Origin: Psococerastis gibbosa
Lineage: Eukaryota; Arthropoda; Insecta; Psocodea; Psocidae
Direction of reading: 5' to 3'
DNA length: 64,000 bases
Assembly (NCBI GenBank): GCA_963971405.1
Contig: OZ020489.1
Location: 38,971,865-39,035,864, forward strand
A model generated the notes under the pieces. It saw only the letters and a list, made by a program, of their open reading frames with translations. It was not told the DNA's origin and searched no databases. Shown piece by piece: positions 51,019-61,800 of this stretch. Both the position numbers and the translations under genes were made by a program. The first letter of the stretch is position 1; each line of letters starts with the position of its first letter.

Positions 51019-51385
51019 GGCGGGGATTCCACCGACCGGCTAGGGCTAAATACAAAAACGGTGACGTGGTAGCAGACATTCAAGACTTAGGCGGGGTATC
51101 CACCGACCTGGCATTGCTGAATGCAAATGACATTGACGGAAATGTTTGTTTTACTCTATGCCATAGTTAAAATTGATCAATGATCATAGAGTAAAATCAC
51201 AAACAAACAAACTAAAATTAAAAATTGGCGTCATGGGATATGTTAAGTACAAACATTTTAATAGATTTCTATAAAAAGAAAAATTCTAATTTCCGTCAAT
51301 GTCATTTGCATTCTGCAATGCGAGGTCGGTGGAAACGCCACCTAAGTCTTGAATGCCTGCTACCACGTCACCGTCTGTCGGCGCC
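51019..51385. mobile_element. Foldback element H1, copy 3
   Basis: Flanked by TTA on both sides. The left end ggcggggattccaccgaccg mixes H1 and H2 terminal sequence. The right arm lacks the ~35 bp before its last six bases. Confidence 0.82.
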
Positions 51386-52194
51386 TTAACCAATTACAAA
51401 ACCCAAGTCAATTCCGACTCTAACCAGTAGCCTTTTATTCCAGCGTTTTCTTTGATATAACCATCAACCGAACGGGTTAAAGAACTCAATTGTAAGGGTA
51501 CCAAATTCTGCTGAAACCCATAATCAATTCACTCTCCATTTTCAGGTACAGCAAAAACGTGGAACGACAATAAAACGGAAGCCTCCCACACCTACTGTTT
51601 CTCACTTAGTCCGTAGCTTGTCGGGTTCTTTAGAAACCCTTTTTATGAACGAAGACTCCAGCGCATCGGCATCGCCGGCAAGAATAACGGGCAAGTAGTC
51701 GCACTGCCTGCACCTGAAACATACCTACCCCTTGGTTAAATATGTAAGTTTATACCTTCTTGAACTTACAATAATTAATGGAGGTGGGAAAAATCGGTGG
51801 AAAAACCTTACGAAGTGAAACTTCTTATGGGACAACTTTGAAGTTCTGATTGACAAAGAAAAGTGACGATAATCAGCGCCACTATCATGTATATCGGGAA
51901 GAAACTTAGTGTAGTGGTTTTCCACCAGGTGTCCAGCAGTGGCGTAACGATAGAACGATAGGTTTTCGAGGGGGGCGGTGTATAATTTGGCACCCCCCCC
52001 CCTCATTTCCTTAAAGTGGAACACCGTTCTCATAGACGCAAATTTTAAATTAAACCTATGCGTAAGAGCCCAAGGGTTCGGGAGTCAGGTGTCTACCCCG
52101 GGGGAGATGTTTTGCAATAATATACCTAAAACAGTGAAACTTTACGCATTTTCATAGCAGCAATGTTTAGCTTTTACATGCCATGATTATAGAC

Positions 52195-52340
52195 CTAACT
52201 CACCACGCACGTAGACTGACTGGTATAGTCTCAGTGCGTGTCTCAGTGTCCCAACATGTTCCCCTGCCAACGCTGTGTTTGCCGCAGTTTGGAACACGCT
52301 CTGTTCTCGTGGATTCAACTTTGTAAGGCGGTTGGCAAAA
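52195..52340 (+). mobile_element. SINE B, 3' part
   Basis: Has cacgcacgtagactgactgg, atgttcccctgccaacgctg and gattcaactttgtaaggcgg. Confidence 0.7.
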
Positions 52341-53064
52341 TTCTTCAGGTACAAATTGAAAATAAAAACAATATGGTATTTGATTTAAGTAACTAATTTA
52401 TTTTAGCTTCTCGGAACAATACTAGTTGGTATACAAACAGATCGAAACTAAACAATTTAAAGATGCATTACAATTACACTTTTCATATTTCATGTTTAAA
52501 AAAAGTTAAGTTGCCTTTTTAAAATTTTGGGAGGGGGAGTCATGACCCCCCGTGACCCCCTATGTGTCCACCACTGGTTCGCGTACGAGTCGCGCAGGTC
52601 ACACTTGATTTACAACTGTAATTGGTATTCTTTGGCTATCTATTGCGTAATTACAATACATAATGTACTGTATGGTACAATAACCGTTATCTTGTTTCAG
52701 ATTGATAAAACCGTTGATGATGTGAATTTACTACATCTGCGACTTTTATCTTTAATCTCTTTAATCTCGGCTGCACGAACCGAACCAGTGCTTTTCTTCA
52801 GCAATTGTTAACTATTTATTTTTCAGGTAAGTTGACCGTTTTTAAGAAGTACAGTACATTGTGAATATATAAAAATTTGTTCCCAAAAATACCGATTTTC
52901 CATATCAACCAATTTGAAACTAAATTGATTGTTTATGGGAGAAAGGCCAGTGAAAATAAAATTGGCTAACTACACGTTGTAATAACCATTTTTAGTTAGG
53001 GCTCAATCATTACTATATAATTATGTATTTTCACCAATTTACTGTAAATATTCTATTCGTTAGA

Positions 53065-53343
53065 CGGCTATTCCACTTGTCAGTAATCCGTCATTTTTGC
53101 TTCAATAATTGATGAGAATTTTATTTTACCCCATAGGCGGGGTTTCCACATACGTCAATCGTCAATGAGAAATATGCAATTGAAGGTTTGGCAGACATTA
53201 AAGACATACTAAAAATTCTGCTACCACGTCAAAACCATATTTCTCATTGACGATTGACGTATGTGGAAACCCCGCCATATAAAAACAAAAATCTCATCAA
53301 TTATTGATACGCAAATGACGGAATATTGACAAGTGGAATAGTC
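53065..53343. mobile_element. Nested foldback: outer element enclosing H2
   Basis: Outer arms: acggctattccacttgtca to caataattgatgaga, and the reverse at tctcatcaattattg to gacaagtggaata. Exactly at the centre lies H2 (53,136-53,276), itself a near-perfect 141-bp hairpin with the core motif. The whole forms one long cruciform-capable palindrome. Confidence 0.87.
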
Positions 53344-53714
53344 ACTTTATTATTATGCTTTATTGTTATGGATCAAACCTTCATTATTGCGTAATTTCCT
53401 TGCAACAACCATTCAAAAATTTAATAACTGTTTGCTTTGAAATCTTGTTGCTCTTGCTGCTGATATTGTACTTTAGATTTTAATTCATAAAAAGAAGTAA
53501 GCATGCGAGTTGGGATGAATATGAAAAATAAACGGTATGTACATAATATATAAATCACATTAAAAAAATTGTGTAAAAAAAAGGTTTCCCACCGAGAAGG
53601 CTAAAATAAAAATGGTCTGGTGAATTCCAAAGTTAAACACAACTCATGCCTTTGAAGGAACAAGGAAATTATGTCTATTACCGTATTAATGTAGGTACCT
53701 TCGAGAGCTTTTAT

Positions 53715-54700
53715 TGCTTTCCTAGTTAGGCGCCCATTGCACCGACCGGCTAGGGCTATTTACAAAAACGGTGACATGGTAGCAGACATTCAAGACTTAG
53801 GCGGGGTTTCCACCGACCTCGCATTGCAGAATTGACGGAAATGTTTATTTTCCTCTATGCCATAGTTAAAATTGATCAATGATCATACAGTAAAATCACA
53901 AACAAACAAACTAAAATTAAAAAATGGCGTCATGGGATATGTTAAGTACAAACATTTTAATAGCTTTCTATAAAAAGAAAAATTCTAATTTCCGTCAATG
54001 TCATTTGCATTCTGCAATGCGAGGTCGGTGGAAACGCCACCTAAGTCTTGGTTGTCTGCTACCACGTTACCGTTTTTTTAAATAGCCCTAGCCGGTCGGT
54101 GGAATGGGCGCCTAAGGAAAGCTTTGTAATGGTCGAAATTTTCGATTTTGAGAGGGTTTACAAGTTTTGAGGTCCCAGAAACCCAAAAGACTAAATGTCT
54201 CTCATCCTATCTGTGGGTTTGTCGGTCTGTCTGTCTGTTTGGCGATTTGTGGGCAGACTACCCGATGGATTTGGGTAAAATTTAGCATGTAGTTTACAGA
54301 AATCATTCCTCAGAATCATTTTTATTTTATTTTGGGCTAACTCAGTTTGGGAGGGGGGGGGGGGGGTTACCCTCAAAAACAATAAAAAACGGCTAACAAA
54401 AAATATTTCTCAAAAACAACTCCAACGATGTCTTTAAAACTCGCATATATTGTAGTTGTTGTCGATGTAAACAACACGCAATGGGCCGCTTGACTCTAGA
54501 CAGTTTGCTTCTGGGGATGAAAAAAATAAAAAATCCTCAATTTTCATGAAAAATGACGAAAAAATGATTTTTTTTCTGTGGAACTTCTCTATCGGTGCTT
54601 TCTACCTTCAGTTATGTTTTAGGTGTTAAATAAAGTAATAAAATCGAACAGGTTGCTTTCCCAAGCAAAGATTTGGTTTTGTGCAAAAAGTCATTTTTTA
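53715..54700 (+). mobile_element. Family A element interrupted by H1 copy 4
   Basis: 53,715-53,723 (ttgctttcc) and the stretch from 54,113 (taaggaaagctttgtaatgg onward) are the two sides of a family A left end. The rest follows the family to gtgcaaaaagtcatttt. Its right end is missing. Confidence 0.72.
53729..54112. mobile_element. Foldback element H1, copy 4
   Basis: Starts ggcgcccattgcaccgaccg and ends cggtggaatgggcgcc, with TTA on the left and TAA on the right. 384 bp. Inserted in the target TATAA of family A. Confidence 0.87.
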
Positions 54701-54719
54701 AGCCCCAAGTCTATACATA

Positions 54720-55110
54720 TTTAGGTGCATCTTACATATCTTAAAGCCTGAGGTGTGGGGGACATTTAAACAAAACGGAGACAATCACACCTACAACACG
54801 AGGCAACGGGGAGACCTTGTAAGGCCAGCGCCACGCACAGCCAAGTGTGAGCGACTGGATCCTATACTACAAGGTTTCGCCCACCTTAGAAAACTCCCGA
54901 TTGAACTGAGAGTGGCGAGAAATGCTTCTAACTTCCCTAAAATGCTTAGAAACCATCTCTTAGAGAAAGTTTTCTACACTGTCACTGAGGCACTTGCACA
55001 ATGACCATGACAGAACTACCTGATTTTGACGACACTGACGATTTTATCTTATACTTTACCTGTATTGTATAATTCAAAGGAAATATATATTGTATTGTAT
55101 TGTATTGAAG
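54720..55110 (+). mobile_element. LINE 3' end (jockey-like)
   Basis: HTYNTRQRGDLVRPAP, LPIELRVARNASNFPKML and LEKVFYTVTEALAQ then a stop match the standard end of jockey-like ORF2. The 3' UTR ends in TTGTA repeats (to 55,107). The same family is at 8,002-8,215. Confidence 0.85.
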
Positions 55111-55464
55111 TAATTATGGAAAATTCACACTCCAATACACTGCTATTATTACTGTGTTGTAGGTAATATATTATTATGTCTAGAATATGCAATCGTCTCA
55201 GCGATCAATTCATTGCTTTGGGATGGGAAAAGTCGAGGCATCCGAAATTTCACCCTTCGACAACCCTAGCCTATTTATATTATCTTTGCACTTAGGCCCT
55301 ATAACAATTCATAAATAGGAAGGCATGTACATGGGTTCAATCGTAACGGTTCTTTGCCAGGTGTCAGCTATTTCGTTGCCTTTACTCCCTATGATGCCGG
55401 CCGCCATACCAAGTTGAATCCAGCGGACCAGAGCAGGTTCAAAGCTGCAGATAAATTGGTCGTG

Positions 55465-55600
55465 TGCACAGTGCCGGTAGGGAAACATGGTAGGACTTGT
55501 CCTGGTCACCTCCGAACTAATCGTGTGACTTCACTGTGTTTCCCAAGTGGTTCGGAATCCACTATAATCAGGAGGTCCACTGGAGTCCTATGGGCCCACA
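55465..55600 (-). mobile_element. SINE B fragment, minus strand
   Basis: Reversed, it matches 42,450-42,562, including ggtgaccaggacaagtccta. Confidence 0.7.
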
Positions 55601-55604
55601 CCGT

Positions 55605-56470
55605 GGCCTAGGACTGTCAAACCATACTACTACTACTCCCTATGATCCCTACGTGGACTGGTACCCTGCTTCTAAGATAAAACACAAACACCGATCGGCA
55701 TTCGGCCACATTATTTATTAAACTTCCTTTGTACAAAATAATGGACACCAAAGGATGTTCAAAAACGGTACCAAATTGAAGGGATTTAAGGGATCTAACA
55801 TTTTTTGTAAATCTACAAGAGATGATAGGTCCTGTGAAATGTATCTTAAACGAAAATATTGTACAACACAAGAATTACAATTGAAGCGTTTAGAGGCCAA
55901 AGGGCGCTAGTGACAAAAATAAACATTCGAGATAATTGAGGCAAAAGTTTGTAACTCAAATGAAAATATATAGGTAGAGCCCTTTTCTATGACTTCTAGC
56001 ATTGCCAAAATGACAGATACTGATGCTCCTGAGGGTTTATAGGATAAAAACAGCTAGAGTAGCAGCTTGGTACACTTAAGTCCAAAACTCAAAAAATGTC
56101 ACTTGCACCCCTTCGCTTCTAGACGCTTCAATTCCTTTCTCTTTTACTAAATTTCTGACAGTAGCAATCATGCTACTAGCATTACACTTGTACCAATGGC
56201 CTAATTTTGAGGTAACAGAGGTAGAAATTTATTGTTCTACACGATTAAAGTACGCATAAACGTGAGAATTATTTGGCACAATAACTTGTACGATTTAGAG
56301 TTCAAGTTCATTTTCTACTATATTGCATATACAAGCTTATCTTATCGTGACCTTTGTCTGCAATACGATATCTTCTAATAATGCAAATAATGCAGGTAGG
56401 TATCAACAAATCACAGTCAATCCATTTACAATACATAATAACCTTGTATTCAAATTCATTTACTACAATT
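55605..56470. other. Intergenic, unassigned
   Basis: AT-rich, with no repeat shared within the window and no convincing frame. Confidence 0.5.
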
Positions 56471-56473
56471 AAA

Positions 56474-57334
56474 AGAACCGGTCCGAGTTTACTCGAACAT
56501 GCTTTCCAATTTATCAACATTAGTAGATGGAGAATATGAGTAATTTCATGGTTAATAATTTTCCAGTGGTTAAATTTCCGATATCTCTTGGGGGGGGGGG
56601 GGATTTGTCCACCTGACGTCACTCGAAGTGAGCTAAATTCTAGATAGGTCAGACCAACACATTAATTACCACACAGCAATAATGGCAGGGCACGCAATGC
56701 ATTTCAGCGCGAATTTTCTATCATTTTTTCAAAAAATAATTTTTTGTGCAAAACCAAATATTTTTAGGGAAAGCAACCTATCCGGTTTCGTTACTCAATT
56801 TAACACCTAAAATATGCCAGAAGGTAGAAATCATCGATAGAAAGGTTTCGCAGAAAAATAATATTTTATTTGTCATTTTTCATTAAAGTTTACTTATATT
56901 TATTTTTTTACCACCAAAGCAAACTATCAAGGGGCAAACGACCCCCCGCATTTTGTCAACATTAATAATGACTACAATATATGAGAATTTAGAAGAAATC
57001 GTTGGAGCCGTTTTTGAGAAATAATGTTTTTAGATGTTTTTTTGGAGTTTTTTGAGAATAAATCCCCCCAAATTGAATTGTCCCAAAATAAAAACAAATC
57101 GTCCCGAGGTATGATTTTTGTAAACCTACATGCTAAATTTCATCAAAATCGGCCTAGTAGTTTGCCCGAAATCGATGCACAGACAGACAGACAGACAGAC
57201 AGACATTTCGTAAAAACCACTTTTTTGGGTTCCTGGGACGGGACCTCAAAACGTGTAAATCCGTTGAAATCTCGGAATCGAAAATTTCGACCATCACAAA
57301 GCTTTCCATATACTACGTATAAATTGGAAAGCAA
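56474..57334 (-). mobile_element. Family A element, minus strand
   Basis: Near full length on the reverse strand: aaccggtccgagtttactcg at the start, a G-run at 56,590-56,602, a CAGA microsatellite at about 57,180-57,204, and an end at tataaattggaaagca. Confidence 0.88.
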
Positions 57335-57394
57335 TAAATGAAAACTTACCGTACTTACAATAAGTTACTGTATTCTGTATGTCAAGACATGTAG

Positions 57395-57565
57395 AGTAGT
57401 GGTACGGACACTGACTTTCACCCGAAAGGTGGTTGGTTTCTGGCCATGATTCTGAGGGCATGTAAAGCAGGCGGTCCCGGGCCTTCCTAGTTGAGTGTGA
57501 GAGAGGGGTTTATAGCCCTAACTCCGCTAGGTTGGTTTAGTAATAGAACAACGAAAAGTATTTAT
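57395..57565 (+). mobile_element. tRNA-derived SINE D with A-box
   Basis: Has an A-box-like tagagtagtggtacggacac, then gactttcacccgaaaggtgg and the family tail. The B-box region is deleted in this copy. Confidence 0.75.
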
Positions 57566-57839
57566 TTATTTTATATTGTACTGTATGTAATTTTCTAACT
57601 TTATTAATAATGTACAACTTTCCTGTAGACTCTTTCAAAAAAAATCATAAAATGTCCTCATCTAATTGGGGGGTCCCCATTAATAGCTTTTAATGGAATA
57701 TTAGCCTATGATTAGGGTTTAGATTATCACCTGTTATACCTGGCTGAATCATTATTTTCCTATTGAGAACAATTGTCAGCACAACAAATATGATTAAGTT
57801 GGAACTTAGACTACGACAATATACTGTGTTATGTCAGAA

Positions 57840-58330
57840 GGTTACGCCAATGACATATTATCCCTTTTTGCCGGATGCGGCTGAGAGGGATGCGTTCTGA
57901 CGGGATGACACGACGCTGCCACACTGCGATCGCACACACATCTATTAAAAATTACTGATTTTACTGTTGATCCGATCAGTCGAATGGACACATTAAATAA
58001 ACTTGTCGGTGTCGAACATTTCAACCGCGCGGTACGGACGGACCGGGTGACTGGACTCACTCAACTGATTGTTTATGTTCATTTATTTGTCCCGTCGTCC
58101 GGTCATCCTTCCCTGGCTCCCAGCCGCAGCACCAACCGGTCGAATACGGTTGGCACAGTGACACCGGCCGGAACAGTGTGACCGCGCCCATTAGAAGACT
58201 CCAATATTCATTCATGCCATCCCTTCTAACCGCTCCCTTTCGGCGGGACGGTGAGAAAGGATAGTCTGTCACCGGCCTAAAAGTAATCGAGCAAAATCTG
58301 GACAATGCGGGACTCCGGACACGGCCCATG
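57840..58330. promoter_or_regulatory. CpG-rich patch, possible promoter region of the second gene
   Basis: A CG-dense stretch (cgcgcggtacggacggaccg, caccggccgg, ttcggcgggacgg) in otherwise AT-rich DNA, ending about 300 bp before the chosen start of the second gene. I see no clear TATA box or initiator. An old mobile fragment is the alternative. Confidence 0.35.
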
Positions 58331-58636
58331 ATTATCCCGAGCATCGTGTTACCATCTATAGACCATATATATCTTTATATGATATCTTTTGACCTCAGTA
58401 AAACCATAAACAAACAAAAACTTAGTGTTTTATCAAAACTTGTTATTATAACCGCTATAACTAGAATTAGTAAACTCCAAATAATCGTTAAAAAAATTTG
58501 GTTTGTCTACCGAAACCCACTGGTACAAAACCCCGAGCGCTTACTAGGTAAAGCGCCCAGTAAAGTCAACTGCTTACATCCACATTGTAGGTCAATAGGA
58601 CACCGAAGATGTTCAAAATCAGATTTTAAACATGAA

Positions 58637-58817
58637 ATGGAAAGGAAGAAAACTGTCCAACTCAGCAGCAAGTATGCCGTTTGTGCCTTTGTAAAACTGT
58701 TCATTATACTCCCTATTGGACTGGGTGAGGAATTTTGTGGTCTCGGCCAGGGCAACGACTATAGTCCGTGGATAGCAAATGAATATGGCAGGCTACGTTT
58801 CCCCATTTACAACCAAG
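58637..58817 (+). CDS. Second gene exon 1: signal peptide and first Cys region
   Basis: I chose the ATG at 58,637 because it has a good context (A at -3, G at +4). It starts MERKKTVQLSSKYAV followed by a hydrophobic core (CAFVKLFIILPIGLG), which looks like a signal peptide cleaved before EEFCGLG. The frame stays open upstream to 58,328 without such a signal. The donor is CAAG|GTGAGT (58,818), phase 1; the leftover G makes Asp with exon 2. A CpG-rich patch lies 300 bp upstream. Confidence 0.68.
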
Positions 58818-61800
58818 GTGAGTTGGAATTTGTCGCTTTTATGGGAGTTTGAATGGAAATGTTTGACTCGAAGGGAGATTTCATTAGCTTTTACGCTAGT
58901 GAAATGGTCTCTAAAGAAAAATACAGGAGGTTCACATTTCCTTATATTAGGTAGGCTTAGGCAGGGATGGAATTGGCTTTTGCGCGGATATAGGCACTAC
59001 CCTTGTCGCGAGCATTAATAATTTATTGTGTGTATAGAGGGGGGGGGGGATGTTCACTAATAAAACCACTATTTTTTTTTTAATATTTATAATCAACTAC
59101 TTTCTTATCCTTAACAAAAATGTTAAGGTATACATAATTATTTTAATTTTTTTTTTACATAATATGCACAAATAAACAATTTAAAATACGCGCGCGCGAA
59201 CACTCCGTGATATAGGCACCTGCCTCCGTTGCCTACTGGTAAATCCGCCCCTGGGCTTAGGAATTCCTTGCCAGAAGAAACTAGGTGAAAGAATAATTTA
59301 GGGAGATTTATAGGACAGTCTGCCATCAATTTCTGTGGAGTGAAGTGTGCGAGTGTATGAATGAGTGCCTTATTTTTTCTCTTTTTATTTTGCTGTTTTT
59401 ATTTTGCAGGAAAAAATGTAATGTAGTATGTTGACTTTGTAAACAAGAATAGGTTAACTGTTAGAGTAGCCTAGAGTAGGCTAAAGCTCGCCTAATATAA
59501 ATACGATTTTCATTTAATTAATTTCATTCGTTAATTCTCTTCATTTACTTCATTCGTTCATTCATATCATTCTTTTCATTCTTTCATTATTTCATCCATC
59601 CATCTATTCATTCATTTCAGAGAGCCCCCCCTCCCCCCAATCTCCTGATCCAGCCGTTAATGAGTTCTTGATCAGTCACACGAATGTTTTTCTTTACTTT
59701 AATTGACTTCGATGGCAAAGTGGTAGCGTGCTTGTACTTGTGTGAGTCTCTACGCGCCATGCGATCGGAGACGTGCCGTAGCTCAACACGGGTATCTATA
59801 GAGGTGACTGAAGAGGTCAATCGGATGCATTAAAAAAATTTTTGTAAGCACCTGCTTATTCTTTTAAGAATAAAAACTTATTGTTTTCCCGGTATTTTAA
59901 TAGCAAGTGGACTATTCAGTGCGTAGATAAATCCATCAGGTCAGAGATAATTAAAATTGGTCCAGCCGTTCTTGAGTTGTAACTGGACTAAGAAAAACCC
60001 CGACTTTGTTTTATGTATATAGACTTATTTCAGATGTGTACGGAGTCACTGAAGATGTCGATGTTCAAACAGTCTGCGAGGACACACTTCAGCAGCAAAT
60101 TAGCAGCGGATATAACGAAAGCAAGAATAAGACATGTCAATTTGACATTTCAACCAGAAAGTCTATCTGTAAAGGTAACCTTTATGTTATATTTGACATT
60201 TAATAGATAATTTTCCTACTAACAAGAACTTAACACAAACAGTATATATACAGAATACGAAATTAAAATACTTAAAAAAGGAAAATCTAAAATAAAAAGA
60301 GAAACACCCAATTATATACATTTACCGTTGTTTAATTTACAACAATAAGGGATCAACTGACTCTATTGTACTCAGTCAAGCTATTAATTCCTTGGTAAAA
60401 GGTGAATTTGTTATATTTCGCTTGAAGATCATTTTACTCAATATCATTAGGGAGACCAAATTTGTTTATTAATTTTTTGGGATATGAATTGATGAAGAGT
60501 TGAATATTTTACAGGGGAAATTGATCCGATGTTTGTAAGAGCATTGAAACATGTAAAAATTTTAATCTTCGTCGTGGATAGCTATAGAATGGTCAACGCT
60601 TACCACTCTGTTTCGACGTCTTTGGTCCATGAATACGGTTCTCAAGTAGTTATACCTGACGATGTCTTCAAATTGACCGGAGATATCTACTCTCAGGATA
60701 TTGGCATTGGAATGCGAGCTTCTGTTAGCCTAAAGCCCAACATCTTCTACAATGGATTCCAAGTCAGCGGTGACGCTTTTTCAAATGATCTGCGAGTTGG
60801 CTGGCGAGTGCAGGGTGAAGTCATGATTAATGATTTCGATGGAGTTATGTCGCTATCCGTAAGTTCAATTTCTTTCTAATTTTTGTGAATTTATTTTGTA
60901 AGCCATTGGGCATAACTTGTGGAAGAACAGTCTAGAAGTAAGACTGCCATGAGCCATTCCATACTCACATGAACAGGCTCAACTGACTCAGCAACACTAT
61001 AAGTTTCATCTCTTTATTGGGCTAAAGCCAGACGTCAGCGAACTAACACTATCGCTACGAAATGGTTCTGGAGGCATCTCTAATGCAAGACCGTACCATA
61101 TCAAGTGTGAACAAGACTTACGTGTCCTGCTGACCTGCCCAGTCTACGCTGGCTCGAGAGCCCTTCTGCCGCATCCGTACATACTACAACACCTGCTTGG
61201 AAATGACAAAAGGATCACCCCCCCCCCCCTTCAGAACACCCTGAGGAGACAACATGAGCAACATAAGCCCAGAAGGGAAAATCACCTAACTATTAATAAA
61301 ATAAGAACGACCTATGCCAATGGCTGATTTCATTCCTTAAAATATATACTAGGCTATTGATTGTATCTGTTTCCAGACAAACATTAGTACTACAGAAAGT
61401 GGCTGGCAACTGATCGGAAATCTGAGCTCTCTGCCGCCAGCCAATCCGTCCGTGGATGGTCTTCTGAAACCAACCACACATATCTTAACAAATTGGACTC
61501 TCCACGGGTACCTGGACGCCGAATTCCTACCGACAAGACTAAATATTGAAGGAGGACTAGTTGCCGAAGAGAACAAAGGATGGCTTGCCTATGGGAAGGC
61601 TCAAGTGAAACCTTTGCTCATTACTTGGGCTGTAGACGCCAGTGTTACTCCGTCCTTATCAGAACAAATAACCATTCCTCGAGATTTGTTTTCCAATATT
61701 AACATCACGCACTTGGTGTTCAAAGACTCGTATTTCATGGGCGATTTTGATAAGGACGCTTTAACAAGTAAGTAGGCTACTTTTCATTTTTGCTTATTTT

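Noticed and set aside
55354-55611. 85-codon frame
   Set aside because: It overlaps a reversed SINE B fragment that occurs in several other places.
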